Source: an uncultured Clostridia bacterium
Lineage (GTDB): Bacteria > Bacillota > Clostridia > Lachnospirales > CAG-274
NCBI GenBank assembly: GCA_947589665.1
Contig: CANQBJ010000002.1
Coordinates: forward strand, 1 to 64,000
Direction: 5' to 3'
DNA: 64,000 nt
The notes beneath the pieces are model-generated. The model was not told the origin of the DNA, searched no databases, and saw nothing but the letters and a program-made list of their open reading frames with translations. The translations under genes and the position numbers were made by a program. Shown here piece by piece: positions 52,036 through 61,446 of this stretch (the stretch's first letter is position 1; the number at the start of each line of letters is the position of its first letter).

Positions 52036-53892
52036 ATGATGGAAAAAGGCAATTTATCAATCAACAGTGAAAATATTTTCCCAATTATCAAGAAATGGTT
52101 ATACTCAGATACAGATATATTTCTCAGAGAGCTTGTGAGCAACGGCTGTGATGCCATAAACAAGCTTAAAAAGCTTAAGTCCATGGGCGAGGCAAATGTA
52201 AGCGACAACGAGGAATACAGAGTTACTGTCAGACTTAACGAGGAAGAAAAGACCATACAGGTCATAGACAACGGCTTAGGAATGACGGCTGACGAAATAA
52301 AGGAGTATATTACTCAGATAGCCTTTTCGGGAGCAAGTGACTTTATAGCCAAGTATCAGGATAAAATCGAGAACGGCAGCGATATAATAGGTCACTTCGG
52401 TCTGGGCTTCTATTCAGCATTCATGGTAGCTGAAAAGGTAGAGATAGATTCAAAGAGCTACATACCCGATGCCCCTGCCGCAAAGTGGATATGCGACGGC
52501 GGTGTGGAGTATGAAATAGGCGACAGCGACAAGGTGGACAGAGGTACTGTGATCACCCTGCACATAGACGATGACAGCAAGGAATTTCTTAACGGCTGGA
52601 AGCTTAAGGAAATTCTTGCCAAATACTGCTATTTTATGCCTGTTGAGATATATTTTGAGGAAGAGAAAAAGGATAATGAGAACAAAGAGGACAATACAAG
52701 CGAGGCTGAGGAAAAGCCTGTAAACGATACTGCTCCTCTCTGGCTCAAGAAGCCTTCAGAATGTACGGACGAGGAATACAAGGCATTTTACCACAAGGTA
52801 TTTTCCGACTTCAACGACCCTCTCTTCTGGATACATCTGAATATGGACTATCCCTTCAGATTAAAGGGCATACTTTACTTCCCTAAGCTCAAGCATGAGC
52901 TGGAATCAATAGAGGGTCAGGTAAAGCTCTATAACAATCAGGTATTCATAGCAGACAATCTTAAGGAGGTCATTCCGGAATTCCTTCTGCTTCTTAAAGG
53001 CACTATCGACTGCCCCGACCTTCCTCTCAATGTCAGCAGAAGCTTCCTCCAGAACGACGGCTATGTTACAAAGATGAGCAAGTACATTACCAAAAAGGTA
53101 GCTGACAAGCTCAATTCACTTTTCAAGAAGGACAGAGCCGAGTACGAAAAGTTCTGGGAGGATATAAGCCCGTTTATCAAATACGGTGCTATGAGAGAGC
53201 ATGAGTTCTATGAAAAGGTAAAGGACATACTGCTTTTCAAGACTACAGACGGAAAGTATGAAACTCTAAGTGAATATACTGATAACAACAAGGAAAAGGC
53301 TGAAAACAAGGTATTCTACGTAAGCGATATACAGCAGCAGGCTCAGTATATAAAGATGTTCAAGGATCAGGGCATGGAGGCTGTAGTGCTGGATACTAAG
53401 CTGGATATACCTTATGTCAGCTTCCTTGAGGCATACAGCGGCGGCACACAGTTTGCAAGAATAGATTCAGCCGTATCCGATATGCTTAAGTCCGATGAGG
53501 AGACCTCTGTAGACAAGGATGCTCTTGAAAAGCTTTTCAAGAGTGTGCTTGGCAAGGATGACCTTAAGATAAGCGTAGAGGGACTTAAGGACGAAGGTGT
53601 ATCTGCTGTGATAGAGCTTAGCGAACAGTCAAGACGTATGCAGGAAATGAGCGCAATATACGGTATGGGAAACAGTACATTTCCCTCCGATGAGACCCTT
53701 GTGCTAAACGGCAACAGCAGTATTGTCAAGCTCCTCCTTGATATAAAGGACAGCAGGAAGGAAGAGGCTGATATGATATGCCGTCACATATACGATCTTG
53801 CCGTAATGAGCCACAAGCCCCTTTCCATGGAGGCAATGACAGAATTTATTGCAAGAAGCAATAAAATTATGGAGCTTTTGGCAGAAAAATAA
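52036..53892 (+). CDS. htpG: Chaperone HtpG (Hsp90)
   Basis: A 618-aa Hsp90: GHKL ATPase start (FLRELVSNGCDAINKLKKL), DNGLGMTADEI and GHFGLGFYSAFMVA, middle-domain catalytic-loop sequence (LPLNVSRSFLQND), and a C-terminal dimerisation domain with MSAIYGMG. A charged, acidic linker lies near residue 215 (EEEKKDNENKED). The start follows CAAGGAGATG; the second Met at 52039 is also possible. Control by HrcA at the CIRCE element is clear. lon follows in the same direction after its own promoter. Confidence 0.97.
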   Translation: MMEKGNLSINSENIFPIIKKWLYSDTDIFLRELVSNGCDAINKLKKLKSMGEANVSDNEEYRVTVRLNEEEKTIQVIDNGLGMTADEIKEYITQIAFSGASDFIAKYQDKIENGSDIIGHFGLGFYSAFMVAEKVEIDSKSYIPDAPAAKWICDGGVEYEIGDSDKVDRGTVITLHIDDDSKEFLNGWKLKEILAKYCYFMPVEIYFEEEKKDNENKEDNTSEAEEKPVNDTAPLWLKKPSECTDEEYKAFYHKVFSDFNDPLFWIHLNMDYPFRLKGILYFPKLKHELESIEGQVKLYNNQVFIADNLKEVIPEFLLLLKGTIDCPDLPLNVSRSFLQNDGYVTKMSKYITKKVADKLNSLFKKDRAEYEKFWEDISPFIKYGAMREHEFYEKVKDILLFKTTDGKYETLSEYTDNNKEKAENKVFYVSDIQQQAQYIKMFKDQGMEAVVLDTKLDIPYVSFLEAYSGGTQFARIDSAVSDMLKSDEETSVDKDALEKLFKSVLGKDDLKISVEGLKDEGVSAVIELSEQSRRMQEMSAIYGMGNSTFPSDETLVLNGNSSIVKLLLDIKDSRKEEADMICRHIYDLAVMSHKPLSMEAMTEFIARSNKIMELLAEK

Positions 53893-53904
53893 GCTTTTAT
53901 GCTA

Positions 53905-53969
53905 TTGAAATAACATTTGATTTAAGGTATAATTAATATGAGGTAAGTTAGTAAAGTACAGTTTGTACT
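53905..53969 (+). promoter_or_regulatory. lon promoter with downstream palindrome
   Basis: TTGAAA (53905-53910), 17-bp spacer, TATAAT (53928-53933). A palindrome AGTACA-gtt-TGTACT (53955-53969) follows near the transcription start and may bind a repressor; it is not a CIRCE or CtsR site. Confidence 0.75.
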
Positions 53970-54003
53970 GTGGAGAATAAATTTTTTTGCGAGGTGTTGT
54001 TTT

Positions 54004-56307
54004 ATGGAGAATATGAGAGTAATGCCTGTATTATTGCTTGATGAAACAGTTCCCTACCCCAAATGCAATTATACTATAAGTGTAGACGAGGATAAGTACC
54101 TTGAGGCAATAAAGGCCGCTATGGGTACCGACAGTTATATTATGCTTGTAAACGCCAAGTTTTATGACAACGGTATTACGGAGGGAAACATTTTCAGAAT
54201 AGGCACTGTGGCTAAGATAAAGAATGCCATAAGGGGTCTGGACGGCGGTATAAAGCTTTCCGTCAGATGTACGGAAAGAGCATATATCGACAGCGTTCAG
54301 AAGAATAAGGAGCTTTCACTTTGTCAGCTTGAATCAATGGTCGAGATAAATACGGCCGATGAGGAAAAGACAAATATTACAATAGAGCTTTTGCAGGAGC
54401 TTTTTGCAAAGTACAGAGGCTCTGTACCTATACTCCAGCCCCAGCTTATAAATGAAGTCAAGTCCATAAGAGACCTGGGTACTCTCTGTGACAAGCTTGC
54501 CGATAAGCTTGTAAAGAGCTTTGCGGATAAGAGAGCCGTTTTAGAGGAAACGGACATTTACGAAAGAGCCCTTCTCACTATTCGCCTTATTGAAAAGGAA
54601 ATAAAAAGAGCCGATATCAAAAATGATATCATAATGAAGGCAAGAGAGAATATGGAGGATGCTCAGAAGGAATATTTTCTTCGCGAGGAGCTTAAGGCAA
54701 TAAACGAGGAGCTTGGCGACAAAAGTGGCGTAGGCGAGGAAATTGCAGGCTACAGAAAGAAAATGGCTGAACTCGATATGCCCGAATATGCCATAGAAAA
54801 GCTTGAAAAGGAATTTGACAGGCTCAAAAGAGTTACACAAGGTACGGCAGAGGGTTCTATTATAAGGGACTATATAGACAATGTCCTTTCTCTCCCCTGG
54901 GGAAAGATGACCACCGAGAGCAAGTCTCTTAAAAAGGCGGAGCAGATACTTAACAAGGATCACTACGGTCTTGAAAAGGTAAAGGAAAGAATCATAGAAT
55001 ATCTTGCGGTAAGGCTCAATGTTGAAAATCCCAATGCGCCTATACTCTGTCTTGTAGGCCCTCCCGGTGTAGGAAAGACATCTATTGCCAAGTCCGTAGC
55101 AAGAGCTTTGGGCAGAGAATATGTCAGAATGAGCCTTGGCGGCATAAGTGACGAGGCTGAGATAAGAGGACACAGAAGAACATACTTAGGCGCTATGCCC
55201 GGAAGAATAATAGCGGCTATAAAGCAGGCAGGCGCATCCAATCCCCTTATGCTTTTAGACGAGATAGACAAAATGGGCAGAGATTACAAGGGCGATCCTT
55301 CAGCAGCCTTCCTTGAGGTGCTTGACGGTGAGCAGAATGTGAATTTCAGGGACAACTATATCGAAATGCCTTATGATTTGAGCCGTTGTCTTTTCATATG
55401 TACTGCCAACAGTCTTGACACTATTCCCGCACCTTTAAGGGACAGACTTGAAATAGTGGAGCTTTCAAGCTATACTGCCGAGGAGAAATACCATATTGCA
55501 GCCGAATATCTTGTTCCCAAGCAGCTTAAGGAAAACGGCCTTACAAGAGCCCAGCTCAGAATAAGGAAGGACGCTATAGACGAGATAATAGACTGCTATA
55601 CCCGTGAGGCAGGCGTGAGAACTCTTGAAAGACTTATAGGTTCAATATGCCGCAAGGCTGTAAAGCTTCAGCTTGAGGACGAAACTCCCGTTGTGGTTAC
55701 AAAGAAGAATCTTACCGACTTTTTAGGCAAGAAGAGATTTCATCCCGAAACCATCAACTCAAAGAATGAAATAGGTGTTTGCAAGGGTCTTGCATGGACA
55801 TCCGTAGGCGGCACTACTCTTGATGTGGAGGTAAATATACTCAAGGGAAGCGGCAACTTTAAGATAACGGGTAATGTAGGTAAGGTCATGGAGGAAAGCT
55901 ATAACGCAGCCCTCAGCTATATAAGAGCCAATGCCGAGGCATTGGGAGTGGATATAGACTTTGACAATACAGACGTTCATATCCATATCCCCGAAGGCGC
56001 TACGCCAAAGGACGGTCCTTCAGCAGGCATCACCATGGCAACTGCCATGATATCCGCTATGACCAAAACTCCTATAAGAGCCGACATAGCCATGACAGGC
56101 GAAATAAGTATAAGAGGCAAGGTAATGCCTATAGGCGGACTTAAGGAAAAGGTACTTGCCGCTAAGAGAGCAGGCGTTAAGAAGGTCATAATACCTGTGG
56201 AAAACGCTCCCGACTTAGAGGAAATACCGGAGTACGGCAGAGAAAATATGGAATTTGTTCTGGCTGAGGCTATGAACGAGGTACTTACAAACAGTTTAAT
56301 AAGATAA
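54004..56307 (+). CDS. lon: ATP-dependent protease Lon
   Basis: A 767-aa LonA protease: N-terminal substrate-binding domain (1-200), AAA+ module with GPPGVGKT around residue 350 and LLDEIDKMG, and a serine-lysine protease domain with S673 (DGPSAGIT) and K716 (GGLKEKVLAAKRAG), 43 residues apart as in E. coli Lon. It degrades damaged and regulatory proteins in the cytosol. It starts with GAGGTG before ATG 54004. The order htpG-lon puts two stress genes side by side, each with its own promoter. Confidence 0.97.
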   Translation: MENMRVMPVLLLDETVPYPKCNYTISVDEDKYLEAIKAAMGTDSYIMLVNAKFYDNGITEGNIFRIGTVAKIKNAIRGLDGGIKLSVRCTERAYIDSVQKNKELSLCQLESMVEINTADEEKTNITIELLQELFAKYRGSVPILQPQLINEVKSIRDLGTLCDKLADKLVKSFADKRAVLEETDIYERALLTIRLIEKEIKRADIKNDIIMKARENMEDAQKEYFLREELKAINEELGDKSGVGEEIAGYRKKMAELDMPEYAIEKLEKEFDRLKRVTQGTAEGSIIRDYIDNVLSLPWGKMTTESKSLKKAEQILNKDHYGLEKVKERIIEYLAVRLNVENPNAPILCLVGPPGVGKTSIAKSVARALGREYVRMSLGGISDEAEIRGHRRTYLGAMPGRIIAAIKQAGASNPLMLLDEIDKMGRDYKGDPSAAFLEVLDGEQNVNFRDNYIEMPYDLSRCLFICTANSLDTIPAPLRDRLEIVELSSYTAEEKYHIAAEYLVPKQLKENGLTRAQLRIRKDAIDEIIDCYTREAGVRTLERLIGSICRKAVKLQLEDETPVVVTKKNLTDFLGKKRFHPETINSKNEIGVCKGLAWTSVGGTTLDVEVNILKGSGNFKITGNVGKVMEESYNAALSYIRANAEALGVDIDFDNTDVHIHIPEGATPKDGPSAGITMATAMISAMTKTPIRADIAMTGEISIRGKVMPIGGLKEKVLAAKRAGVKKVIIPVENAPDLEEIPEYGRENMEFVLAEAMNEVLTNSLIR

Positions 56308-56351
56308 TGTTACTAAGGCTGTCGTATTTAATTTTTGTTTATGTTAATAAT

Positions 56352-56402
56352 GACCTCTCCACCAACCTTCGGTTGGTCCCCCTCCCCTGATTAGGGGAGG
56401 CT
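56352..56402 (-). repeat. Dispersed intergenic repeat, copy 2
   Basis: Reverse-oriented copy of the repeat at 1266-1330: CCTCCCCT, a short loop, AGGGGAGGGGGACCA, palindrome, TGGTGGAGAGGTC. The variable loops differ from copy 1 while the arms match. Confidence 0.65.
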
Positions 56403-56481
56403 ATGAACCGGAAGGCTATGACAATATCTTAGGTATTGTTTTTCCTAAGTAACTAAGGCATTTTGCAAAGCGTATTACTAA

Positions 56482-56570
56482 AGCTCCCCATTCGCAAGGG
56501 GAGCTGTCAGCCGCGGCAAAAGTTTAAACAAAAAATAGCTGTGAACGGGGCTGACTGAGAGGTCGAGCTT
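56482..56570 (+). repeat. Related palindromic repeat
   Basis: AGCTCCCC/GGGGAGCT (56482-56505) is followed by GTCAGCC (56506-56512) and GGCTGAC (56549-56555) as inverted arms, then GAGAGGTCGAG. It resembles the AGCTCCC...GGGAGCTGTC...GACTGAGAGG repeats common between genes of gut Clostridia as I recall them. Confidence 0.6.
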
Positions 56571-56601
56571 ATTCCTTAAACACAAATATATCAAAATCAA
56601 A

Positions 56602-56655
56602 AAGGAACTGTCGCAATTTGTTTTCTTTAATTCCAAGTGCGGCAGTCCTTTTTTA
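56602..56655 (+). terminator. Terminator upstream of truA
   Basis: AAGGAACTGTCGCA pairs imperfectly with TGCGGCAGTCCTT across a 22-nt loop, then TTTTA. It ends transcription coming from lon. Confidence 0.65.
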
Positions 56656-56707
56656 TTTGCAATTTTTGTTTTATTAGAGTATACTTAAATAAAAAACGAG
56701 GTCGCAT

Positions 56708-57436
56708 ATGAATTACAAAATAACAATAGAATACGAGGGTACAAGATATAACGGCTGGCAGCGACAGAAAAACGCTCCCGATACGATACAGGGTATCATA
56801 GAAAGCGCAATATATTCCGTTACGGGAGAGAGAACTGATGTAAACGGTTCGGGGAGGACAGACGCAGGAGTTCATGCTTTGGGTCAGACAGCTAATTTCA
56901 AGCTGAGCAGAGAATGTGATTTCATTATGGACAGGCTCAACGAGGCTCTTCCCGCCGACATAAGGATAACAGACTGCAAGGCTGTTGACGACAGGTTTCA
57001 CGCAAGGCTGAACGCCAAGGGCAAAACCTATATCTATAAAATAGATACAGGCAAAAAGCCCAATGTATTTACAAGAAGAACAGTAAATCATTTTCCCTAT
57101 TATGTAAATATTGAAAATATGAAAAAGGCTGCCGCCTATATGGTCGGGGAAAAGGATTTCAAGGCATTTTGTTCAAATAGGCGGACTAAAAAATCCACTG
57201 TAAGAAATATATATTCCATAGATATAGAACAAAACGGCAGCGAGATATCATTTATCTTTAAGGGAAACGGTTTTCTCTACAATATGGCGAGGATAATGAC
57301 AGGCACACTTTTGGACGTGGGTACGGGCAAATTTACACCCGAATATGTTAATGAAATAATAGAGTCCAAGGACAGATCAAAGGCAGGCATAACAATGCCG
57401 CCCAGAGGTCTTGCTCTTGTAAGCGTGGATTATTAA
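56708..57436 (+). CDS. truA: tRNA pseudouridine synthase A
   Basis: A 242-aa TruA, isomerising uridines 38-40 in tRNA anticodon arms. The catalytic aspartate is D52 in GSGRTDAGVHALGQ; YEGTRYNGWQRQ and NGFLYNMARIMTGTLL are also conserved. Length is typical. The start at 56708 follows a weak AACGAGG. It stands alone between repeats and the epimerase gene. Confidence 0.97.
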   Translation: MNYKITIEYEGTRYNGWQRQKNAPDTIQGIIESAIYSVTGERTDVNGSGRTDAGVHALGQTANFKLSRECDFIMDRLNEALPADIRITDCKAVDDRFHARLNAKGKTYIYKIDTGKKPNVFTRRTVNHFPYYVNIENMKKAAAYMVGEKDFKAFCSNRRTKKSTVRNIYSIDIEQNGSEISFIFKGNGFLYNMARIMTGTLLDVGTGKFTPEYVNEIIESKDRSKAGITMPPRGLALVSVDY

Positions 57437-57506
57437 AAATTTGTTGAAAAAAAGTATATTTTATGATTAAATATATATAAGAAATAAATTTTACGAGGTG
57501 TATATT

Positions 57507-58652
57507 ATGGATAAGATAAAGGTTATGAGTATATTCGGCACACGTCCCGAGGCAACCAAAATGGCTCCTCTTATAAAAGCTATGGACAAGTGTGACGAAA
57601 TAGAACAGATAGTATGCGTTACGGCTCAGCACAGAGAAATGCTCGATCAGGTACTTGAGATATTTGACCTTAAGCCCGACTTTGATCTGGATATTATGAC
57701 AAAACGTCAGACGCTTACGGATATTACCGTAAAGGCGCTTACCGGTCTTGAAGAGGTAATGTCAAAGGCAAAGCCCGATCTTGTGCTTGTACACGGCGAT
57801 ACTACCACTACCTTTGCAGGCTCTCTTGCCGCCTTCTACAGCGGTATCAAGCTGGGACACGTAGAAGCAGGTCTGAGGACCTACGACAAAACTCAGCCCT
57901 TCCCAGAGGAAATGAACAGAGTACTTACGGGACATATGGCAGATCTGCACTTTGCGCCTACAAAGCTTGCCAAGGAGCATCTTCTGAAAGAAAATATAAG
58001 CCCAGAGGGTATATTTATTACGGGAAATACTGCCGTAGACTGTCTTAAGACTACAATTACGGATAATTTTGTATTCGATGTGGATATACTGAATAAAATA
58101 GATTATAAGAACAAGAGAGTTATAACTATGACTGCCCACAGAAGGGAAAACCTTGGCGAACCTCTTGAGAATATATGCAGGGCTGTTTTAAGGCTAGTAA
58201 ATGACTATGATGATATTGAAGTGGTATATGCGGTACATCCCAACCCGGCAGTAAGAGATGTGGCTGACAGAGTCCTCGGCGGACACGACAGAATACACCT
58301 TATCGACCCTATAGACATCAGAAATATGCATAACCTTATGAACTTAAGCTATATGGTAATGACCGACAGCGGCGGACTTCAGGAGGAGGTACCTTCTATG
58401 GGTAAGCCTGTTCTTGTACTGAGAAATGTTACCGAAAGACCCGAGGGAGTTGAGGCAGGCACTCTTAAGCTGGCGGGAGTTCATGAAGATGAGATATATG
58501 CTGAGGCTAAGGAGCTTATGGACAACAAGGACGCCTACAGCAAAATGGTTGCTGCCAGAAATCCTTTCGGCGACGGCTATGCGGCAGAAAGGATCGTTGA
58601 GGCTATAAGATATCACTTCGGTTTCAGACAGGACAGACCCGAAGACTATTGA
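57507..58652 (+). CDS. wecB: UDP-N-acetylglucosamine 2-epimerase (non-hydrolysing)
   Basis: A 381-aa WecB/MnaA-type enzyme converting UDP-GlcNAc to UDP-ManNAc. Signatures: SIFGTRPEATKMAPLIKAM at the start, VHGDTTTTFAG, GHVEAGLRT and MTDSGGLQEEVPSMGKPVLV. ATG 57507 is preferred to GTG 57498, which lies inside the ribosome site ACGAGGTG. UDP-ManNAc feeds wall teichoic acid or capsule linkage units, fitting the other surface-glycan genes in the window. Confidence 0.95.
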   Translation: MDKIKVMSIFGTRPEATKMAPLIKAMDKCDEIEQIVCVTAQHREMLDQVLEIFDLKPDFDLDIMTKRQTLTDITVKALTGLEEVMSKAKPDLVLVHGDTTTTFAGSLAAFYSGIKLGHVEAGLRTYDKTQPFPEEMNRVLTGHMADLHFAPTKLAKEHLLKENISPEGIFITGNTAVDCLKTTITDNFVFDVDILNKIDYKNKRVITMTAHRRENLGEPLENICRAVLRLVNDYDDIEVVYAVHPNPAVRDVADRVLGGHDRIHLIDPIDIRNMHNLMNLSYMVMTDSGGLQEEVPSMGKPVLVLRNVTERPEGVEAGTLKLAGVHEDEIYAEAKELMDNKDAYSKMVAARNPFGDGYAAERIVEAIRYHFGFRQDRPEDY

Positions 58653-58669
58653 TCGATTCCTTGTGAGGT

Positions 58670-59560
58670 ATGAATATGGAATATGATTTTTTGACTTTTT
58701 ATATGATGTTTTTCATATACAGCTTTCTGGGTTGGTGTTTTGAAAGCTGTTATGTATCCATTAAGGAAAAGAAATGGGTAAACAGAGGCTTTATGACTAT
58801 ACCTTTTCTGCCTATATACGGCTTTGGCGCCGTAAGTATATTATTTGCAGCGCTGCCCTTTATGACAAGCCCGATACTTGTGTTTGCAGTGGCATTGTTT
58901 ACGGCTACCCTGCTTGAGCTTTTTACGGGCTTCGTTATGGAAAAGCTTTTCAAGGCAAAATATTGGGACTACAGCAAAAACTTTATGAACTACAAGGGTT
59001 ATATTTGTCTTAAATCCAGTATCACCTGGGGTTTTATGGGAATGCTTATAGCCTATGTCATAAATAAGCCCGTAGCCGATTTCGTATTTTCTTTGACAAG
59101 GCCGTTTACACTATGTGCCGCAGCTGTGCTTACTGTCATATTTGCAGTCGACTTTGTACATTCCTTCAATGCCGCTTACAGTCTGAGAGAAATGATAATG
59201 TCCAACGAAAAGCTTATGTCAGAGCTTATGGATATTAGAGAAGAGGTCGCAAAGGCATTAGAAAACGCAGAAGAAAGAAGAGCCGCTGCCGCAGCCGAGA
59301 TAAAGAAAAAAATGGAGTCTGCCCTTTCCTATACGGAATTTGACGACTATATCAGGATAAAATTAAGTGAATTAAAGGATACTGACTTTGAAAATCCCAT
59401 AACCAAATTACACGAAAGAATAAGCGCTTTAAGAGAAAATGTTTCCTACATCGACAACAGAAGGACAGCTTTGTTAAAGCGTAACCCAAGCGCCAAATGC
59501 AGCAGCGAATTTCTTGCAGAGCTAAGAGAACACATTAAGAGAAAAAAATCAGATCATTAA
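58670..59560 (+). CDS. Putative ABC-transporter-permease-like membrane protein (CmpB family)
   Basis: A 296-aa protein. The first 170 residues form about five membrane helices with the family words FIYSFLGWCFES, WVNRGFMTIPFLPIYGFGAV and ELFTGFVMEKLF. The remainder is cytoplasmic and coiled-coil-like, rich in Glu and Lys (about 180-296). It is annotated in many Clostridia as a putative ABC transporter permease, but no ATPase partner is present and the role is unknown. Its 3' end overlaps the convergent DUF454 gene by 12 nt. Confidence 0.85.
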   Translation: MNMEYDFLTFYMMFFIYSFLGWCFESCYVSIKEKKWVNRGFMTIPFLPIYGFGAVSILFAALPFMTSPILVFAVALFTATLLELFTGFVMEKLFKAKYWDYSKNFMNYKGYICLKSSITWGFMGMLIAYVINKPVADFVFSLTRPFTLCAAAVLTVIFAVDFVHSFNAAYSLREMIMSNEKLMSELMDIREEVAKALENAEERRAAAAAEIKKKMESALSYTEFDDYIRIKLSELKDTDFENPITKLHERISALRENVSYIDNRRTALLKRNPSAKCSSEFLAELREHIKRKKSDH

Positions 59561-59875
59561 AATCTCTCTTATATATCCTATAATTACAGGATAAAACAAA
59601 AGCCACAGTGTTATGACAGCCATTATAAAGGCTGTTACACCTACTATATACATTATTTTATATCTCAAGGGCACGGAATTATAGAATTTTCGTGCCTTTA
59701 AAAACCTTTTATGGAATACGGAATGTAAATACCACTGTCTAAAGCGGGGTGATCCCTTTGAAAAGCATATGTATGCCACAAAAAGAAAGGGTATCGTAGG
59801 CACAACAGGAAGAAGTGTACCGATAATACCCAGTATTAAAGATATAAATCCCAGTATGACAAGTATTGTTTCCAT
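59549..59875 (-). CDS. YbaN-family (DUF454) inner membrane protein
   Basis: A 108-aa protein with two or three membrane helices and the family pattern LGIIGTLLPVVPTIPFLFVA followed by CFSKGSPRFRQWYLHSVFH. Function unknown across the family. It starts where rsmI ends (1-nt overlap), the last gene of the minus-strand cluster starting at tmk. Confidence 0.9.
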   Translation of the reverse strand: METILVILGFISLILGIIGTLLPVVPTIPFLFVAYICFSKGSPRFRQWYLHSVFHKRFLKARKFYNSVPLRYKIMYIVGVTAFIMAVITLWLLFYPVIIGYIREILMI

Positions 59876-60705
59876 TAACTCTTTACTTCCTTATACACAT
59901 CTCTCTTGCCGATATTTCTGTCCTTGGCAACCTGTTTCATAGCAGTCTTTTCGTCAAGTCCCTCTGAAATATATATGTCAAAATGCTCCTTTATGCTCAT
60001 TTCATCATATTTCATAAGCTCTGCATTTTTTATTTCCCCAGGGTCTGCGCCCTCTATTACTATTACAAATTCACCCTTTGGCTCATTTGCCGTAAAATGC
60101 TTTATTATTTCCGAAAGACTTCCTCTCTCCACTGATTCGTGTCTTTTGGTAAGCTCCCTTTCAACGGCGCATTTTCTGTTGCCCACAGCAGTATACAGCT
60201 CCTCAAGAGTATTCAGAAGATGATGAGGCGCCTCGTAAAACACAGTTGTTCTGGTCTCCTTCTTAAGTCTGCCAAGCACCTCTGCCCTCTGCTTTTTATT
60301 CTTGGGCAGAAAGCCCTCGAATACATAGCTGCGGCAGCTTATTCCGCTTAATACCACAGCAGTTACCACAGCCGTAGGTCCCGGAACGGCAGTTACCTCT
60401 ATGTCATTTTCGTAGCACAGCCTTATGATATCCTCGCCGGGGTCGGATATGCCCGGCATACCCGCATCGGTAACAAGGGCAATATCCTTCCCTGCCTTAA
60501 GCATTTCTATAAGCTGAGGGCCTTTGCTGTCCTTGTTATGCTCATAATAGCTTGTCAGTCCTGTCCTTATATTGAAGTGATTAAGGAGCTTAAGGGTATT
60601 TCTCGTATCCTCCGCCGCAATAAGATCGACTTCGGAAAGTATTCTGACTGCTCTGTAGGTCATATCCTCCATATTGCCTATGGGTGTGCCGCATACATAT
60701 AACAT
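59875..60705 (-). CDS. rsmI: 16S rRNA (cytidine-1402-2'-O)-methyltransferase
   Basis: A 276-aa tetrapyrrole-methylase-fold enzyme: YVCGTPIGNMEDMTYRAVR, EDTRNTLKLLNHF, TDAGMPGISDPGE and VPGPTAVVTAVVLSG. It 2'-O-methylates C1402 in the 16S decoding centre. It starts 9 nt after the tRNA methyltransferase gene, in the conserved Firmicutes order. Confidence 0.97.
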   Translation of the reverse strand: MLYVCGTPIGNMEDMTYRAVRILSEVDLIAAEDTRNTLKLLNHFNIRTGLTSYYEHNKDSKGPQLIEMLKAGKDIALVTDAGMPGISDPGEDIIRLCYENDIEVTAVPGPTAVVTAVVLSGISCRSYVFEGFLPKNKKQRAEVLGRLKKETRTTVFYEAPHHLLNTLEELYTAVGNRKCAVERELTKRHESVERGSLSEIIKHFTANEPKGEFVIVIEGADPGEIKNAELMKYDEMSIKEHFDIYISEGLDEKTAMKQVAKDRNIGKRDVYKEVKS

Positions 60706-60714
60706 AGTATTCTC

Positions 60715-61446
60715 CTATTTACCGTAAATTTCTCTTACCTCGTCACTGTAGCTGCCGTCAGACTTATAGACCACAAGGGGCAGTCCGCTCTTAAGCCCTG
60801 CTCTTCCGCCTTTTACAAATTCTATAAGCACAAGTACGGGAGCCTTGCTTTCGGTAGTCTGTACAAATCTGATAAACTTAGGCTCCATAATATATTTCCT
60901 TGCAGTGCAGAATATATCGCAAAGTCTTTCGGACCTGTGTACCATATAAAATCTGCCGCCGTACTTAAGCATTTTATTGGCAGCAGAAAATACGTCCTCC
61001 ATATTGCACATTATCTCGTGCCTTGCTATTGCCACAGGTCCTATATCGTTTACAAAGCCTGTGCCTACGGGAGTATATGGCGGATTGCAGGTAACGACAT
61101 TAAAGCTGCCTAAATCAAAATATTTATCCGACAGCTTTATATCTCCTTCAATTATTGTTATTTTATCCTCAAGACCGTTAAGCGCAACAGAACGCCTTGC
61201 CATATCAGCACTTCTCGGCTGCAATTCTATGGCATAGAAATGTTTTCCTGGGGTCTTAGCCTCCAGAAGTATGGGTATAACTCCCGTTCCCGTACACATA
61301 TCCAATACCTTTTCGCCCTTTTTTACTTTGGCAAAGCCGCTCAGAAGTACTGCATCTATACTGAAACAGAAGGCATCTGTACTCTGTATTATCTTGTAGC
61401 CCTTTCTGTTGAGGTCGTCTAGCCTCTCGTTTTCCAAAAGTTCCAT
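60715..61446 (-). CDS. tRNA1(Val) A37 N6-methyltransferase family protein (YfiC/TrmN6-like)
   Basis: A 243-aa SAM-dependent methyltransferase with VLDMCTGTGVIPILL (SAM loop) and the adenine-N6 motif NPPYTPVG. Homologues methylate A37 of tRNA-Val or act as uncharacterised N6-methyltransferases. The stop codon of ricT overlaps its start by 1 nt, so it is tightly coupled with ricT and rsmI. Confidence 0.92.
   Translation of the reverse strand: MELLENERLDDLNRKGYKIIQSTDAFCFSIDAVLLSGFAKVKKGEKVLDMCTGTGVIPILLEAKTPGKHFYAIELQPRSADMARRSVALNGLEDKITIIEGDIKLSDKYFDLGSFNVVTCNPPYTPVGTGFVNDIGPVAIARHEIMCNMEDVFSAANKMLKYGGRFYMVHRSERLCDIFCTARKYIMEPKFIRFVQTTESKAPVLVLIEFVKGGRAGLKSGLPLVVYKSDGSYSDEVREIYGK

Noticed and set aside
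54541-55173. 210-codon minus-strand frame inside lon
   Set aside because: Shadow of lon, which has complete catalytic motifs on the other strand.
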